This document shows positions 9,346 to 19,420 of a stretch of DNA of 64,000 nucleotides, piece after piece (the first letter of the stretch is position 1; every line of letters begins with the position of its first letter). The notes under the pieces were generated by a model. That model was not told where the DNA came from. It saw only the letters and a program-made list of their open reading frames with translations, and made no database searches. The DNA is from Lachancea dasiensis (taxonomy: Eukaryota; Ascomycota; Saccharomycetes; Saccharomycetales; Saccharomycetaceae). Location: contig LT598454.1 of NCBI GenBank assembly GCA_900074725.1, positions 1,183,866 to 1,247,865 on the forward strand, written 5' to 3'. Position numbers and translations under genes: made by a program.

Positions 9346-11916
9346 ATGAAAGCGCAGAAGGTAGATAAACCCAAGGATCAACGCCGAGCCAAAACCTTCA
9401 CAGGGTGTTGGACTTGTCGAGCCCGAAAAATCAAATGCGATCTCAGGAAACCAACGTGTTTGAGATGTGAGAAATCAGGGTTCGAGTGTGGGGGATACGA
9501 TATAAAGCTGCAATGGTCTCAGCCAATTCAATTTAATCGCTTTGGTCAGGTTGCTCCTGTTTCGCACACCTCGACAGGTAGCTCATCGGATGAACCTTCT
9601 TCGCAAAGACGAGACATCGCATTTGTCAAGTACAAAGAGGAATACGAATACTATGAGGATATGGATGATGAGCTTTCTTCCTTGCACTCGCCACCCTTGG
9701 ATCGGATAGCTGACAATAAGACGTGGATGATAAAGAAATTCGCAGTGTTTCGGGGTACAGACAAAAGCAAGATCCAACATGTACCTCGGCGCAAGCGGCG
9801 TAAGCTTGTCCACTCTGTCAGTCAGGCAGGATCCAGTCCGGCCTCCCAGGGTAAAAGCCGGCAACGTAGTGTGTCTTCATTAGCGGAATCACGCACAGAT
9901 GGTGTAAATGTGCCGCGAAGGGATTCTGCGAAACTTGATACTCATAATAACACGGATCTACCCAGTGCATCAAGCGTTGCCGAACTTTTTAACTTCGACT
10001 TTTCGTCCATCAATTTCAAGGGCCACGAATGGATTTCGAACGAGCTGCGAGACGACGCGCTGCTTTCCGCATTTGCAATCCAAAAATTGAATTCAAACAC
10101 CCCGGTCGGTACACCACGGGAAACTTCTAAGACTCTCATAACAGATGAGTCGCTCAGGCCGAGCCTGGCCGACCAGGCTGAGCAGTTTCAACTCTGTAGT
10201 TCCAACGACAACGAGGATCTTTCTCAAATTTACAGAATTCTATTTCATCGAAACGATGACCGACCGCGCTCGAAGGCGCAGTCTTCTGTCTCGAAATTGA
10301 TAGAGTCAACTTCCAGGCCCTCCGTGGTGCCACTTGAAAATATGATACTCATAGATTCGTCAAGCGCAGAGGGCCACATGCCCAAGGAAGTGCTAGAAGT
10401 GGTCAATTCTGCAATCCCTGAACCCTCCATTTTCAATTTGCCCGGTAACGATAATTTGCTTCTCAACTTGCCAACAACAGGTCTGACAGTCAAAGGCTTG
10501 ACCCGATTTCTTTTGAATTACTATTTGAAAAATGTGGTTGATCTCATGACTGTCGTAGCGCTTCCGACCAACCCATGGCGAACCATATATTTTCCGCGTG
10601 CCTTGCAGGCTATTGGGGATCTTGCAGGAATAGGTTACACGTCCAACTCAAGAAATTCGTTGTTAAACGCGATTTTAGCAATTTCATGCTTCAACCTGCA
10701 AAGCAAATTTCCAAAGAATTCGCCCGCCATGAAATATTATCTTCAACTAGGTATTGAACTTCGCGGACAGGCATCTTCTTTCCTCAAGTGCTGTCTCGAG
10801 TCGGGTACAAAACAAGAGAGATACAAAGATATCGTTACCGCAATTTTATCGATGAACTCCATAGATGTGGTTTGGGGCACAATGGCAGACTGTCAGTATC
10901 ATCTGGGCTTATGCGAGGATTTAATAGAGGAGCGCATGAAGTCAAGGCCAAAAATATCGGAGAAAGCGAGATCTTTGCACCGCATATTTTCCTTCTTGAA
11001 GTTGATACAAGATAGCACAGCACTGGACAAGGTGACGGAGAAAGAAATTGTTGTGTTGGCCCCTGCGCCGAACGGAGACCAAACTCATCTATTCTCAGAG
11101 ATGCAAGAACAACCTGATGGTGCAGAGAATTTTGGGAGCCCTCGCGAAGGTGAATTTAAAGAATCGCTAGACAAGGATAACGGTAAGATTCGCATAGAAT
11201 ATGTTAGGCAATCGAATTTTGGCGCCAGTACTCCAATCTTCTCGAATATTGCTAGCCAGTCATATAGCCACGCGAAGAATACCAAGAGAAGCAGCAATTT
11301 TTTAAGCACGGATGCGTTGTATGGCCTTCCGAATTCACTAATACTGCTGTTTTCAGATTGCGTGCGACTGGCCAGGCATCGTGAGTTCTATCGCATGAAG
11401 TCAATAGAAGTGCCTTCAAGCTTCATTAAGCTTTGTGCTGCCTTTGAGGTGAAATTGTTTAATTGGAAGTCAGAATGGGAGTTTTTCGAACCTTACACAG
11501 AGAAATTTGTCAATGACACCGTCGAAGGCGTGTACCATCACTCTATGAGTTTTTACCACAGTTTGATCATATACTACCAAACAATGGTCCGATCCACAAA
11601 TCATGAGGAAGTTCAGGTTAACGTACTCGAGGTGCTGGTCCACCTCAACACACTCACAGATCTAATCCAGCACAAAGGCATAAAAATCGTCCCACTTATC
11701 TGGCAGGGCTTCATGGCCGGATGCGCCGCGATAAGCACTAATTTACAGATACAGTTCAAGGAATGGGCTGCCAAGCATGCTCGTTCGGGGATCGGCTCCT
11801 ACTGGGGTGCAAGACAAATAATGTTTGAAGTCTGGAGGCGTCGACTGAACGGGGAAAATTGTGACAATTGGTTTGATGTTTACAAGGATTGGGAAATGAA
11901 TTTGATGTTGTCATAA
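9346..11916 (+). CDS. ARG81: Arg81-type Zn2Cys6 transcription factor of arginine metabolism
   Basis: The protein has 856 residues. An N-terminal binuclear zinc cluster has cysteines at 21, 24, 31, 38, 41 and 48 (CWTCRARKIKCD...CLRCEKSGFEC), followed by GGYDIKLQWSQPIQF as in Arg81. The rest is a long fungal-specific regulatory region ending WFDVYKDWEMNLMLS. In S. cerevisiae, Arg81 works with Arg80, Mcm1 and Arg82 to repress arginine synthesis genes and induce catabolic genes. Position next to TAF13 supports orthology. Length is close to the 880 residues of the S. cerevisiae protein. Confidence 0.88.
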   Translation: MKAQKVDKPKDQRRAKTFTGCWTCRARKIKCDLRKPTCLRCEKSGFECGGYDIKLQWSQPIQFNRFGQVAPVSHTSTGSSSDEPSSQRRDIAFVKYKEEYEYYEDMDDELSSLHSPPLDRIADNKTWMIKKFAVFRGTDKSKIQHVPRRKRRKLVHSVSQAGSSPASQGKSRQRSVSSLAESRTDGVNVPRRDSAKLDTHNNTDLPSASSVAELFNFDFSSINFKGHEWISNELRDDALLSAFAIQKLNSNTPVGTPRETSKTLITDESLRPSLADQAEQFQLCSSNDNEDLSQIYRILFHRNDDRPRSKAQSSVSKLIESTSRPSVVPLENMILIDSSSAEGHMPKEVLEVVNSAIPEPSIFNLPGNDNLLLNLPTTGLTVKGLTRFLLNYYLKNVVDLMTVVALPTNPWRTIYFPRALQAIGDLAGIGYTSNSRNSLLNAILAISCFNLQSKFPKNSPAMKYYLQLGIELRGQASSFLKCCLESGTKQERYKDIVTAILSMNSIDVVWGTMADCQYHLGLCEDLIEERMKSRPKISEKARSLHRIFSFLKLIQDSTALDKVTEKEIVVLAPAPNGDQTHLFSEMQEQPDGAENFGSPREGEFKESLDKDNGKIRIEYVRQSNFGASTPIFSNIASQSYSHAKNTKRSSNFLSTDALYGLPNSLILLFSDCVRLARHREFYRMKSIEVPSSFIKLCAAFEVKLFNWKSEWEFFEPYTEKFVNDTVEGVYHHSMSFYHSLIIYYQTMVRSTNHEEVQVNVLEVLVHLNTLTDLIQHKGIKIVPLIWQGFMAGCAAISTNLQIQFKEWAAKHARSGIGSYWGARQIMFEVWRRRLNGENCDNWFDVYKDWEMNLMLS

Positions 11917-12250
11917 ATCAGCTTCTGCGGGACATTCCTAATAGGTCACGGAGGGCATCACTACTCATGTTCTAGGTGACAGATGCTCGAATGTACAGTT
12001 GATTGCTGAATCCTTTGGGTCACGGTCATTGACACTACCAGCACGTGAGTATTGCGTGTGCTCCCAAAGCGGTAATTGCCGAGCTCTTGTCCCCCAGGCA
12101 AGCAACGTGAACAATCGAACGGTTAAGGGCTAACGAATATATAAACTGGTGACGAGCTGATCACATCCATTGGCTCTGTATCAGTCTTGATCCTCTTTAT
12201 AATAATCAAAACTAAGCAATTACATCTTATTACAAACAAAATATTGAGTT
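11917..12250 (+). promoter_or_regulatory. Promoter region of the YMR315W-like gene with TATA box
   Basis: This 334-bp gap between two co-oriented genes has no ORF. A TATATAAA element at 12138-12145 lies about 105 bp before the ATG at 12251, followed by an A-rich leader. An AGCACGTGAG E-box occurs near 12040. Confidence 0.6.
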
Positions 12251-13303
12251 ATGAGCTCCCAATTGACCGTTGGAATTGTTGGAACCGGTCTTTTCGCAAA
12301 AGGATCGCATCTTCCTGCTTATCAGGCCATGTCTGATAAGTTTAAACCTGCTGCAGCCTTCAACAGGACCAAGAGCAAAGCTGAAGCTTTTGCCGAGGAT
12401 GCCGGTATCCCTAAGGACAAAGTATACGATAATCTAGACGAGATTTTGGCTGATGACTCTATTGACTTCATTGACGCTTTGCTGCCGGTACAGTTCAATG
12501 CCCAAACAGTTGAAAAGTGTGTGGCAGCCAACAAACCAGTAATTTTGGAAAAGCCAATCTCTGCCACAATTGCAGGGGCCAGGGAGCTGGTAAAAATTGC
12601 CGAATCAACAGATGTGCCCGTGGCCATCGCAGAAAACTGGCTGTACTTGAACTCGGCAATCGAACTCAAGAAACATCTAGCAGACATTGGGCCGGTGACA
12701 GCTTTCACTTACAATTCGACCGGACCCTTTATAACGAATAACAAATACTTGGCCACTACCTGGAGGCAGAAGCCAGAACATATTGGAGGCTTTTTGTCTG
12801 ATGGTGGAGTTCATCAACTTGCGCTTTTGACTGAGGTTTTGGGTGAGATAGGATCTGTAAGTGCGCTCACAAAACAAGTACGCAAAGAGTCGGGCACTGA
12901 TGACGTCGTATTTTCCACAGTTAAGATGAAAGAGGACGATGTAATTGGTACCTTTACTTACGGCTCTGCATTTGGATCTTGTGAGAAGTGGACATACTTC
13001 AAATTGTATGGTTTGAATGGTTCTGTAACTCTAAATCTCTCTGACAAGAAAAAGCCATCCATCACCAAAATCGTGGGTGATTCTGCTGAGACCTCTGGAG
13101 AACCCCAAACGATTCCTATCGGTGAACTAGACTCCTTCGGAGTTAATGAGGAGTTCTTGAATTTTTACGAGGCAGTAGTGAAGAAAGACAAGACCCTCAT
13201 TAAGGGAACTCCAAGAATTGCTTTCCATCACCTTGCGTGTGTCGCAGCGTTCCTTGAATCTTCATCCAAGAAAGGTGACAATGTTACTGTCGAGCAACCA
13301 TGA
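12251..13303 (+). CDS. Gfo/Idh/MocA-family NADP oxidoreductase (YMR315W-like)
   Basis: The protein has 350 residues, the same size as S. cerevisiae YMR315W. The N-terminus VGIVGTGLFAKGSHLPAYQ is a Rossmann dinucleotide-binding motif. EKPISATIAGARELVKIA and the WRQKPEHIGGFLSDGGVHQLAL segment are typical of the Gfo/Idh/MocA fold and its catalytic region. YMR315W has NADP(H) oxidoreductase activity tied to stress response; its physiological substrate is not settled. A TATA box and A-rich leader suggest strong or inducible expression. Confidence 0.9.
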   Translation: MSSQLTVGIVGTGLFAKGSHLPAYQAMSDKFKPAAAFNRTKSKAEAFAEDAGIPKDKVYDNLDEILADDSIDFIDALLPVQFNAQTVEKCVAANKPVILEKPISATIAGARELVKIAESTDVPVAIAENWLYLNSAIELKKHLADIGPVTAFTYNSTGPFITNNKYLATTWRQKPEHIGGFLSDGGVHQLALLTEVLGEIGSVSALTKQVRKESGTDDVVFSTVKMKEDDVIGTFTYGSAFGSCEKWTYFKLYGLNGSVTLNLSDKKKPSITKIVGDSAETSGEPQTIPIGELDSFGVNEEFLNFYEAVVKKDKTLIKGTPRIAFHHLACVAAFLESSSKKGDNVTVEQP

Positions 13304-14174
13304 ATATAATGAAAATACAACTTTTGAGACACATAGATATATAGCCAGCTTTTGTTCACTAATTCGAGCATTGTGATACTTTGTGGCATATTTTCAAATA
13401 GGGAAACTCAAGAAGGTCGCCAAATATTCCCACTGCGATCTCTAGGAATGTTTTCGTTATTGTGGGTTCCTTTACGTTGAAAACTTTCGAGGACGTTTTG
13501 AAATCACTCGGGTCTTGATAGATTAAAAAAGCCACTTCGCTGTTATGTAGGCAGGGATTGTGGAAAAGCCTTTGGGCAAGGGTTCTTCAGTGAACTTTCA
13601 AGTTCTTCAACTGGGGTAAAATTACTCAATTAGGGACTTCAAATACAATAGGGAAATGTTTGTGAGAGTACCTATAGGAATTTGATGCTCTTCTCATTGT
13701 GTAGAGTGGAAACTAAACTTTAAGCGACAAGATCATGTATCCCATACAAACATCATTTAGGTTTTCTTTTTCGAGGCCACCCCGTGGGCCTGTGAACTAT
13801 TGTTATTTCACGCAACCCAAGGCAATTGGTAGCTTGAGCCATCTTCTCTACAAATCTGGGTGTCAAAATAGTCTATACAGACTGAGCTCTAAGAACAAAC
13901 CCTAGCGTCTGAGGCAAGGAACTGGACCCTCTTCCTAATTGGCCCAAAATTGAAGCGTGCAAGCAAGCGATGGCAGCTTGCCAAAAATTCTTTGGAATAG
14001 TTGATAAACAGTGCGGTGAGTACTGTGTGTTAGAACTATCGCGTGGCCATAACTAACAGACTTCCAACAGCGTTCATTTTCATTTAGGTAGACATCATTG
14101 AAGTGTCATTATAGTACAAAGCGATAACAACTTCAAGATTCTCGACCACCTATAGACAATGAAACTACACTTAT
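13304..14174. other. Gene-poor spacer
   Basis: I see no credible coding region, tRNA or repeat here. It leads into the solo LTR at 14175. Confidence 0.5.
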
Positions 14175-14600
14175 TGAGGCGAATCTGATTCATCAGTAGA
14201 AAGCTTACTAAATTTGTCTTGTAAGTCGGACATAGTCATTATAAGATGAGTAACTCCGTGATTATTGTAGGCATTAGAGCTGGTTCAGTTACCTGAACAA
14301 AAGCCTGGTATTTATACAATTCTCACTCGGTGACTCTGGTCAACATATTTATTAATCACCAATTCTAGATCATTCTATTGCCCAAGGATTACGGCTTCAA
14401 TGCCGTACACTACCGATAACTTATCAATGGCCAATCCCATTGGACAATAGTTGTTCTCTTCGGTTTGTCTTAGCTTGTAGCTCTATTTGTATGGCCTCGG
14501 TTGTGTACTATCATTCTGTACCACTGTGTCACATATTTACTGACGCTGATTATGCGATTAGACGCACATCACCATCAGTTTATTCACATTATTCCCAACA
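14175..14600 (-). mobile_element. Solo Ty1/copia-type LTR (copy 1)
   Basis: On the minus strand the 426-bp element starts TGTTGGGAAT and ends GCCTCA, so the termini are TG...CA. It matches the element at 32171-32623 along its length. It contains a TATA-like stretch (around 14310) and, near its 3' end, an ATG opening a short frame (MTMSDLQDKFSKLSTDESDS) that runs into the LTR boundary. This resembles Ty1, where the gag start lies in the LTR. No internal Ty sequence and no clear 5-bp target duplication (flanks CTTAT and ACAAT) are seen, so this is a solo LTR. Confidence 0.82.
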
Positions 14601-16076
14601 ACAATGTCTACCAAATTTTAAACGAGCTGTTGAGCAACTTGACTACTGCAGGTGCCGACTCCCCCCAATACCAAATGGTTGGAGTTTTATACTGATTGAG
14701 AAGATGTTCTGCATGTGTGAGTGCATACCGTGGGCATATCATCTGTAACTTTCATACAGTAGCCAGCACACGATTTCAAAATGCTGCGTGTATCGTAATT
14801 AATCCAAGATAGGTGACTTGTCGTGATTGCTAGATAATTTATCATACAACACAGGATAGAAGACTCTGTCTCAAATTTGTGAAGTGCAGTGTAAACACCA
14901 TCGCAGCCTTCTTACAGTTGATCGCCATACCAGGCCAACGTGAAAGCCCAGACTCATTCAGTCACTTGGAGCTAGAGTGCTAGCAGCATTGTACTCCACT
15001 GGTGACGAGGGCTTGCTGTCAAAGGATCTATGATAGACTTTCGCCCTTACTTCAGCCCATATCATTTTGTACAGCTTTGTCATACCATTAGTTTTCTGGC
15101 CCGAGGACTCTGACAAATGTTGTAGTTGTAAGTGATCGTCAGGACAGGTAACCAATAGCAGAAGGTTTGATAACGCACCAAGGCTCAGACGTTCGCGAAC
15201 AATTTTTAAAATAGAGAGTGAACCAGTAGCACAATGCCATTGTTCGGCTAGCGGATTATTTAGACCATATGGCTCCTATCATTCTGCTCGAGAGCCCAAC
15301 TAGTATTTCATGAACTTATCGGTGCTGCCCAGATTTACAGGCGAAACGTATGCGATAACCGCACGAGTAATTTACGTCACAGGGCTCGCGGTATTTTAAG
15401 AGGCTTCCACATTAGTCAAAGACAACAAAGTACTCGTGCACCAGAGGTGTTAGGTCATGTAAACACAGAGGAAAAAGATTGTAGTTGTGAGCAAACAAGC
15501 GAGATTCTCTAGTTCCGCTGGACTGGTTATTACTCTTGTTAATTTAAAATCGCACACGCAGTGGGCGTCTACTGCGCGGCCAAGGTTTGATGCGATGATG
15601 ATGCTGGGTAATGTCTCTCACCACGTTTCACATGGTAGCTAGACAACTAATCCTAAGACTCTCGCTTGTTTACTTGGTCCCTGAGCAATATACAACTTTC
15701 TGCATATCGCTGCAGGCAAGACGTGGAATTGTTAGACCGAGCATTAGTAATTGTCCGCATATCAGTTAGTTTTGCCAAGAACGCACAACACCGGAGCATT
15801 GGTAACGAGGTCTACAACCCTCGAGGAAGCGGCAAAGTTTACGAAGTTAAGAGCGGGTAGCTTACTTTTGCCCACAATACCGAGGTGCAAACCATAGAAA
15901 TCATTAGTAACACAAAAGGGCTTAGAGACTCTAGAAGCCAAGAAGCAACCCTTGGATATCACTATAAGAATGAAGACATTTGAGTCAGTGTTGTAGAGTC
16001 TAGAGTTTATAATATACTTTTAAAAGAGCATCTAACAACTCGAACAACTCGAACAACATATCTGTCGATATCAATA
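14601..16076. other. Gene-poor spacer
   Basis: The only frames are short (under 70 codons) and lack recognisable features. The last few hundred bases are presumably the promoter of the secreted-protein gene at 16077. Confidence 0.5.
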
Positions 16077-17321
16077 ATGCTAGGTGGAATTAAGAACATG
16101 AAGATTGCCTTGGCTCTGGGGCTTGGATTAATGAAAGTCGCCGAAGCCCTGCCCGCATTTCCGGGTCTGTCTTCCTCCGACTGGACGAGCACAGGAAGAG
16201 CTCTATACTTCCAAACCAATGAAGACTCTAATGCTATTGTCTCTGTGAAAATCCATGATAACGGCACCTTGTCTGAAGGTCAATTGACCTACACGAACGG
16301 TACCGGTGCGAGAGAAATCAGTGCTGCCACAAACCAAACTGCTAGTCCCGATGGTTTGAGCAGTCAAGGGTCGGTTACTGTCGTGGGCAATAGCCTCTTT
16401 GCAATCAACTCTGGAGACAACACAGTTTCAATGTTTGCCATCAGCGAAGATGATCCTACAAACATCACTCTAGTTGGTGCGCCTGCCTCCGTTCCCGGCG
16501 ACTTTCCTGTCACTGTGGCTGCCTCTGAATTGAACAATTTGGTTTGTGTTGGGACCAGCGGCGCCAGATCTGGTGTTTCATGTGCCCCATACGCAGCTAA
16601 CGTCGGAATTGGTAAGATGGACTTTTTGAGAACTTTTGACCTTGAACAATCTAAAACTCCTGCCGGACCTCTTGATACTGTTTCTCAAGTTCTTTTCTCC
16701 GCTGATGAATCAGAGTTGATTGTGACCGTGAAGGGAGATCCAACCTCGAACAAAACCGGCTTTGTTAGCGTCTTTTCAGTGACGGGCGCGTGGTTGACTG
16801 AACAACCAAGACTATCTGCCTCTCGTATTGACAGCAAGCTAAATGGTACCGTTGCGCTATTCGGATTTCAACAAATTCCTCACTCTAGCAAGTACTTTTC
16901 CACTGACGCTGGCTTTGGTGCTGTCATTTTCTCAGTTGATGCCGCAAGAGAGACTTCTACCCTTCTACACAAACAGGTCATTGCCGACCAGATGGCCACC
17001 TGCTGGGCTGCGATTTCACCTGTAACAAAATCAGCCTTCGTCTCTGACCCTCTTGTCAACCACATTGTGGAAATGAGCTTGGATGACGCCTCTATTATTT
17101 CTGTGGTTAACTCAACTTCTTCGAATGACGCCTCCGGGTACATTGACTTGGCAGCTGCGGGTGCTTATGTTTATGCTCTATCTCCAGGTGCCACTGAAGG
17201 CTCTGGAGCTGAGGTTGCAGTTCTTTCGGTTAGCCCTGGAAAAGAGAAGTCTATCACCCAATCGTTTAACGTGGGTTCATGGGCCGGTACCAGCGCCCAA
17301 GGCCTCGCTGTGTTTCCATAA
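16077..17321 (+). CDS. Predicted secreted beta-propeller protein (lactonase-like fold)
   Basis: The protein has 414 residues. Starting at the second ATG (16098), MKIALALGLGLMKVAEALP is a good signal peptide with likely cleavage after AEA; the first ATG adds seven residues. Repeated beta-rich blades of about 50-60 residues (for example SVTVVGNSLFAINSGDNTVSMFAISED and PGDFPVTVAASELNNLVCVGT) suggest a seven-bladed propeller like the fungal 3-carboxymuconate lactonizing-enzyme/6-phosphogluconolactonase-like proteins. Several N-glycosylation sequons (NGT, NQT, NIT, NKT, NST) support secretion. I do not recognise an S. cerevisiae counterpart; such proteins are common in filamentous fungi. Substrate unknown. 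Confidence 0.7.
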   Translation: MLGGIKNMKIALALGLGLMKVAEALPAFPGLSSSDWTSTGRALYFQTNEDSNAIVSVKIHDNGTLSEGQLTYTNGTGAREISAATNQTASPDGLSSQGSVTVVGNSLFAINSGDNTVSMFAISEDDPTNITLVGAPASVPGDFPVTVAASELNNLVCVGTSGARSGVSCAPYAANVGIGKMDFLRTFDLEQSKTPAGPLDTVSQVLFSADESELIVTVKGDPTSNKTGFVSVFSVTGAWLTEQPRLSASRIDSKLNGTVALFGFQQIPHSSKYFSTDAGFGAVIFSVDAARETSTLLHKQVIADQMATCWAAISPVTKSAFVSDPLVNHIVEMSLDDASIISVVNSTSSNDASGYIDLAAAGAYVYALSPGATEGSGAEVAVLSVSPGKEKSITQSFNVGSWAGTSAQGLAVFP

Positions 17322-19420
17322 GTATATGACCAATGGACCTCCCTCTTCATCATACCCACCATATTTCGTTCGTCATCACGACAACAACTCAATTTTATAC
17401 AAAATGACCCACTTGTTAGTCTGAATAATTTGCGGCTCTCTCAAGAGTCTAAAAGGAATATAATAAAACTTCGACGATTTTTCATTTACACGTAGTTTTC
17501 CTATCATTGAACGTTCAAGCTGGTATTTTTGCTTAACATGTCACCAAAACACAATTAACGTATGTTTCTGTCTTAGTTTCATCTGTAAACGTTTCCGCGT
17601 TGTCCTTGGGTTCATAACGTCTCTCGAGATTATCTGTCTTAAACTTGAACAGGCAGTATCATGCCAATCGGCTAAAATTACACTATCTTATTGCGACACC
17701 TGAAGCGAGGAAGTGGCAGTAATTTACAAAGTGTGTTGTCAGTGAATAATGGCCAGATCAGTTTGAAGGCATCACGAAATGAGACCCGTGAGCTCCGGTT
17801 CCCCACGAATGATCTAAATATCCATCCAAAGTTTTTCAGATGCACCTCGCACCGTTCTGGGGTCTGGCGAGACATGAACCGCATCGTGCTTAAATCTTGT
17901 ATAAACACCGACAATTGGATAAACTAGATAGATCAAAAGAAAAGGATTTAGACCGGCCTGTTTCTCCTGTGGTGGAAAGAAGTTCAGTTAATGGTAATGG
18001 TAATCAATTGACCTGGAGTGGTCGCATGCTGGTCAATTGGTTAGGGATTGTCAACCACAAATCAGGTTCATGATTGATTTTTTTTTCAGTCGCTTATAAG
18101 ATTTTAACATTCATTTGGTCTTTAGATGATTTTTACATTATTTTCGTCTAGGCCAACTTTTGGCATTAAATTAGGTAGACATAGTTGATTGAAGCACTGC
18201 AAATGCCATTCCAGCTTGAAGAAACCAACGAGAGTTGGCCTTATATGTGGAAAGAAGACACGGGCCCTCTTTGATTAAATCAACAATCAATAGAGCATTC
18301 TTGCGTTGCGCGAGTTGAGAGGAGAAGTGTGACGAATTCAGCGCAAATAGTGTGTTTCTTCATTTCCACATCTGGAATGCTTAATCAAAGAGCCCGGTCC
18401 TCTACCTGTGTCTATTTCCTCGTTAAATGGTCGTAGCCAATAATTGGGCGAGCAGAATCTGCACAAACCCACTTCGCGAGCCGATTACTCGCTGCTTTCA
18501 GATAGAGCGCTGCTTGGTTTTTTACAAAGCACAGAACAGGCTCAAAAATTGCATTAGGAACTGGCCAAATCAAGTCTAATTGCGACGACGACGTCGTGTT
18601 GACTTTGATAGGCCCGTTCATGTTCATATCACGTGAATAACTATCGTTTCACTGGTTGCCAAAATCACTGAAGTGGAAGATCCTCAAGCATCTCTAACTT
18701 TCCTCGGATGTTGGATAGGCCCCACTTATCTCAGCTATTCCGACCTTCTGGTCAAATTCGGTGAACAATTTACTTTCCGAGGTAGATACTAACAACTTTG
18801 TCTAACCGGCGAAATGCGGGCAAGCGTAAACCACACGTAGAACAACTTGTTAAATATCGAGAAAGGCTATTCTATACTGTATGTCACAACTCCGCCGCCA
18901 CTATGCTCCTTTCAATTCTCAAATGAAACATACCAGGAGAAGCGGCAGAGGGAGCGAGCATGGTTGAACTCTGTGGCTGACTACAGATTGGAGCCGTTTC
19001 ATAGTGTCCTTACTAGAGTCTACCTCATACAACCTTTGCTAAGAATCCTGGTAATTCTGTGTCACTACCCAAATTCCTACACTGTAATGACAACACTGAC
19101 GGGATCGAATTGTTTAAAGCTCTCATTCTTCGTTACTCTGAACGGCCTGATTTTTGACTATATTCCAAAGATCTCTATATCCACAGTAGCATCAGTCGTA
19201 TAACAGCGCCCTTGTTGTTGTAACCACCAAACATTAAACTTTCGTGCGGTGAAAAAAGTGGAGCATACCGCTTCGGTCCGTTCGATCCGTTCGATAGCAA
19301 TGGTTGGTGCAACGGACTCTTAATTTAAACGTTAGGTTATTAAAATAAAACTAGTATTCTACATATTACATATTTCCTTGTATCATTTGACATTTATCTG
19401 GCATCTCTCGGACGCAATGC
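17322..19420. other. 2.1-kb spacer between convergent genes
   Basis: It holds no convincing gene. Two short inverted arms (CTCTTTGATTAA near 18260 and its complement near 18382) are the only structure noticed. Frames up to 118 codons (for example 18847-19203 +) have no recognisable features. Confidence 0.45.

Noticed and set aside
14440-14748. 102-codon frame, similar to a 66-codon minus-strand frame at 32143-32343
   Set aside because: The similarity comes from both being antisense to the same LTR family, not from a conserved protein.
18250-18400. Inverted CTCTTTGATTAA arms resembling transposon termini
   Set aside because: The arms are short, about 115 bp apart, enclose no ORF and have no target duplication.
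18627-18660. Another ATCACGTG as a centromere element
   Set aside because: The flanking sequence is not AT-rich and no CCGAA-type CDEIII follows.
18847-19203. 118-codon frame in the spacer between convergent genes
   Set aside because: No family resemblance and no coding-like pattern. Length is within chance expectation for a 2-kb spacer.
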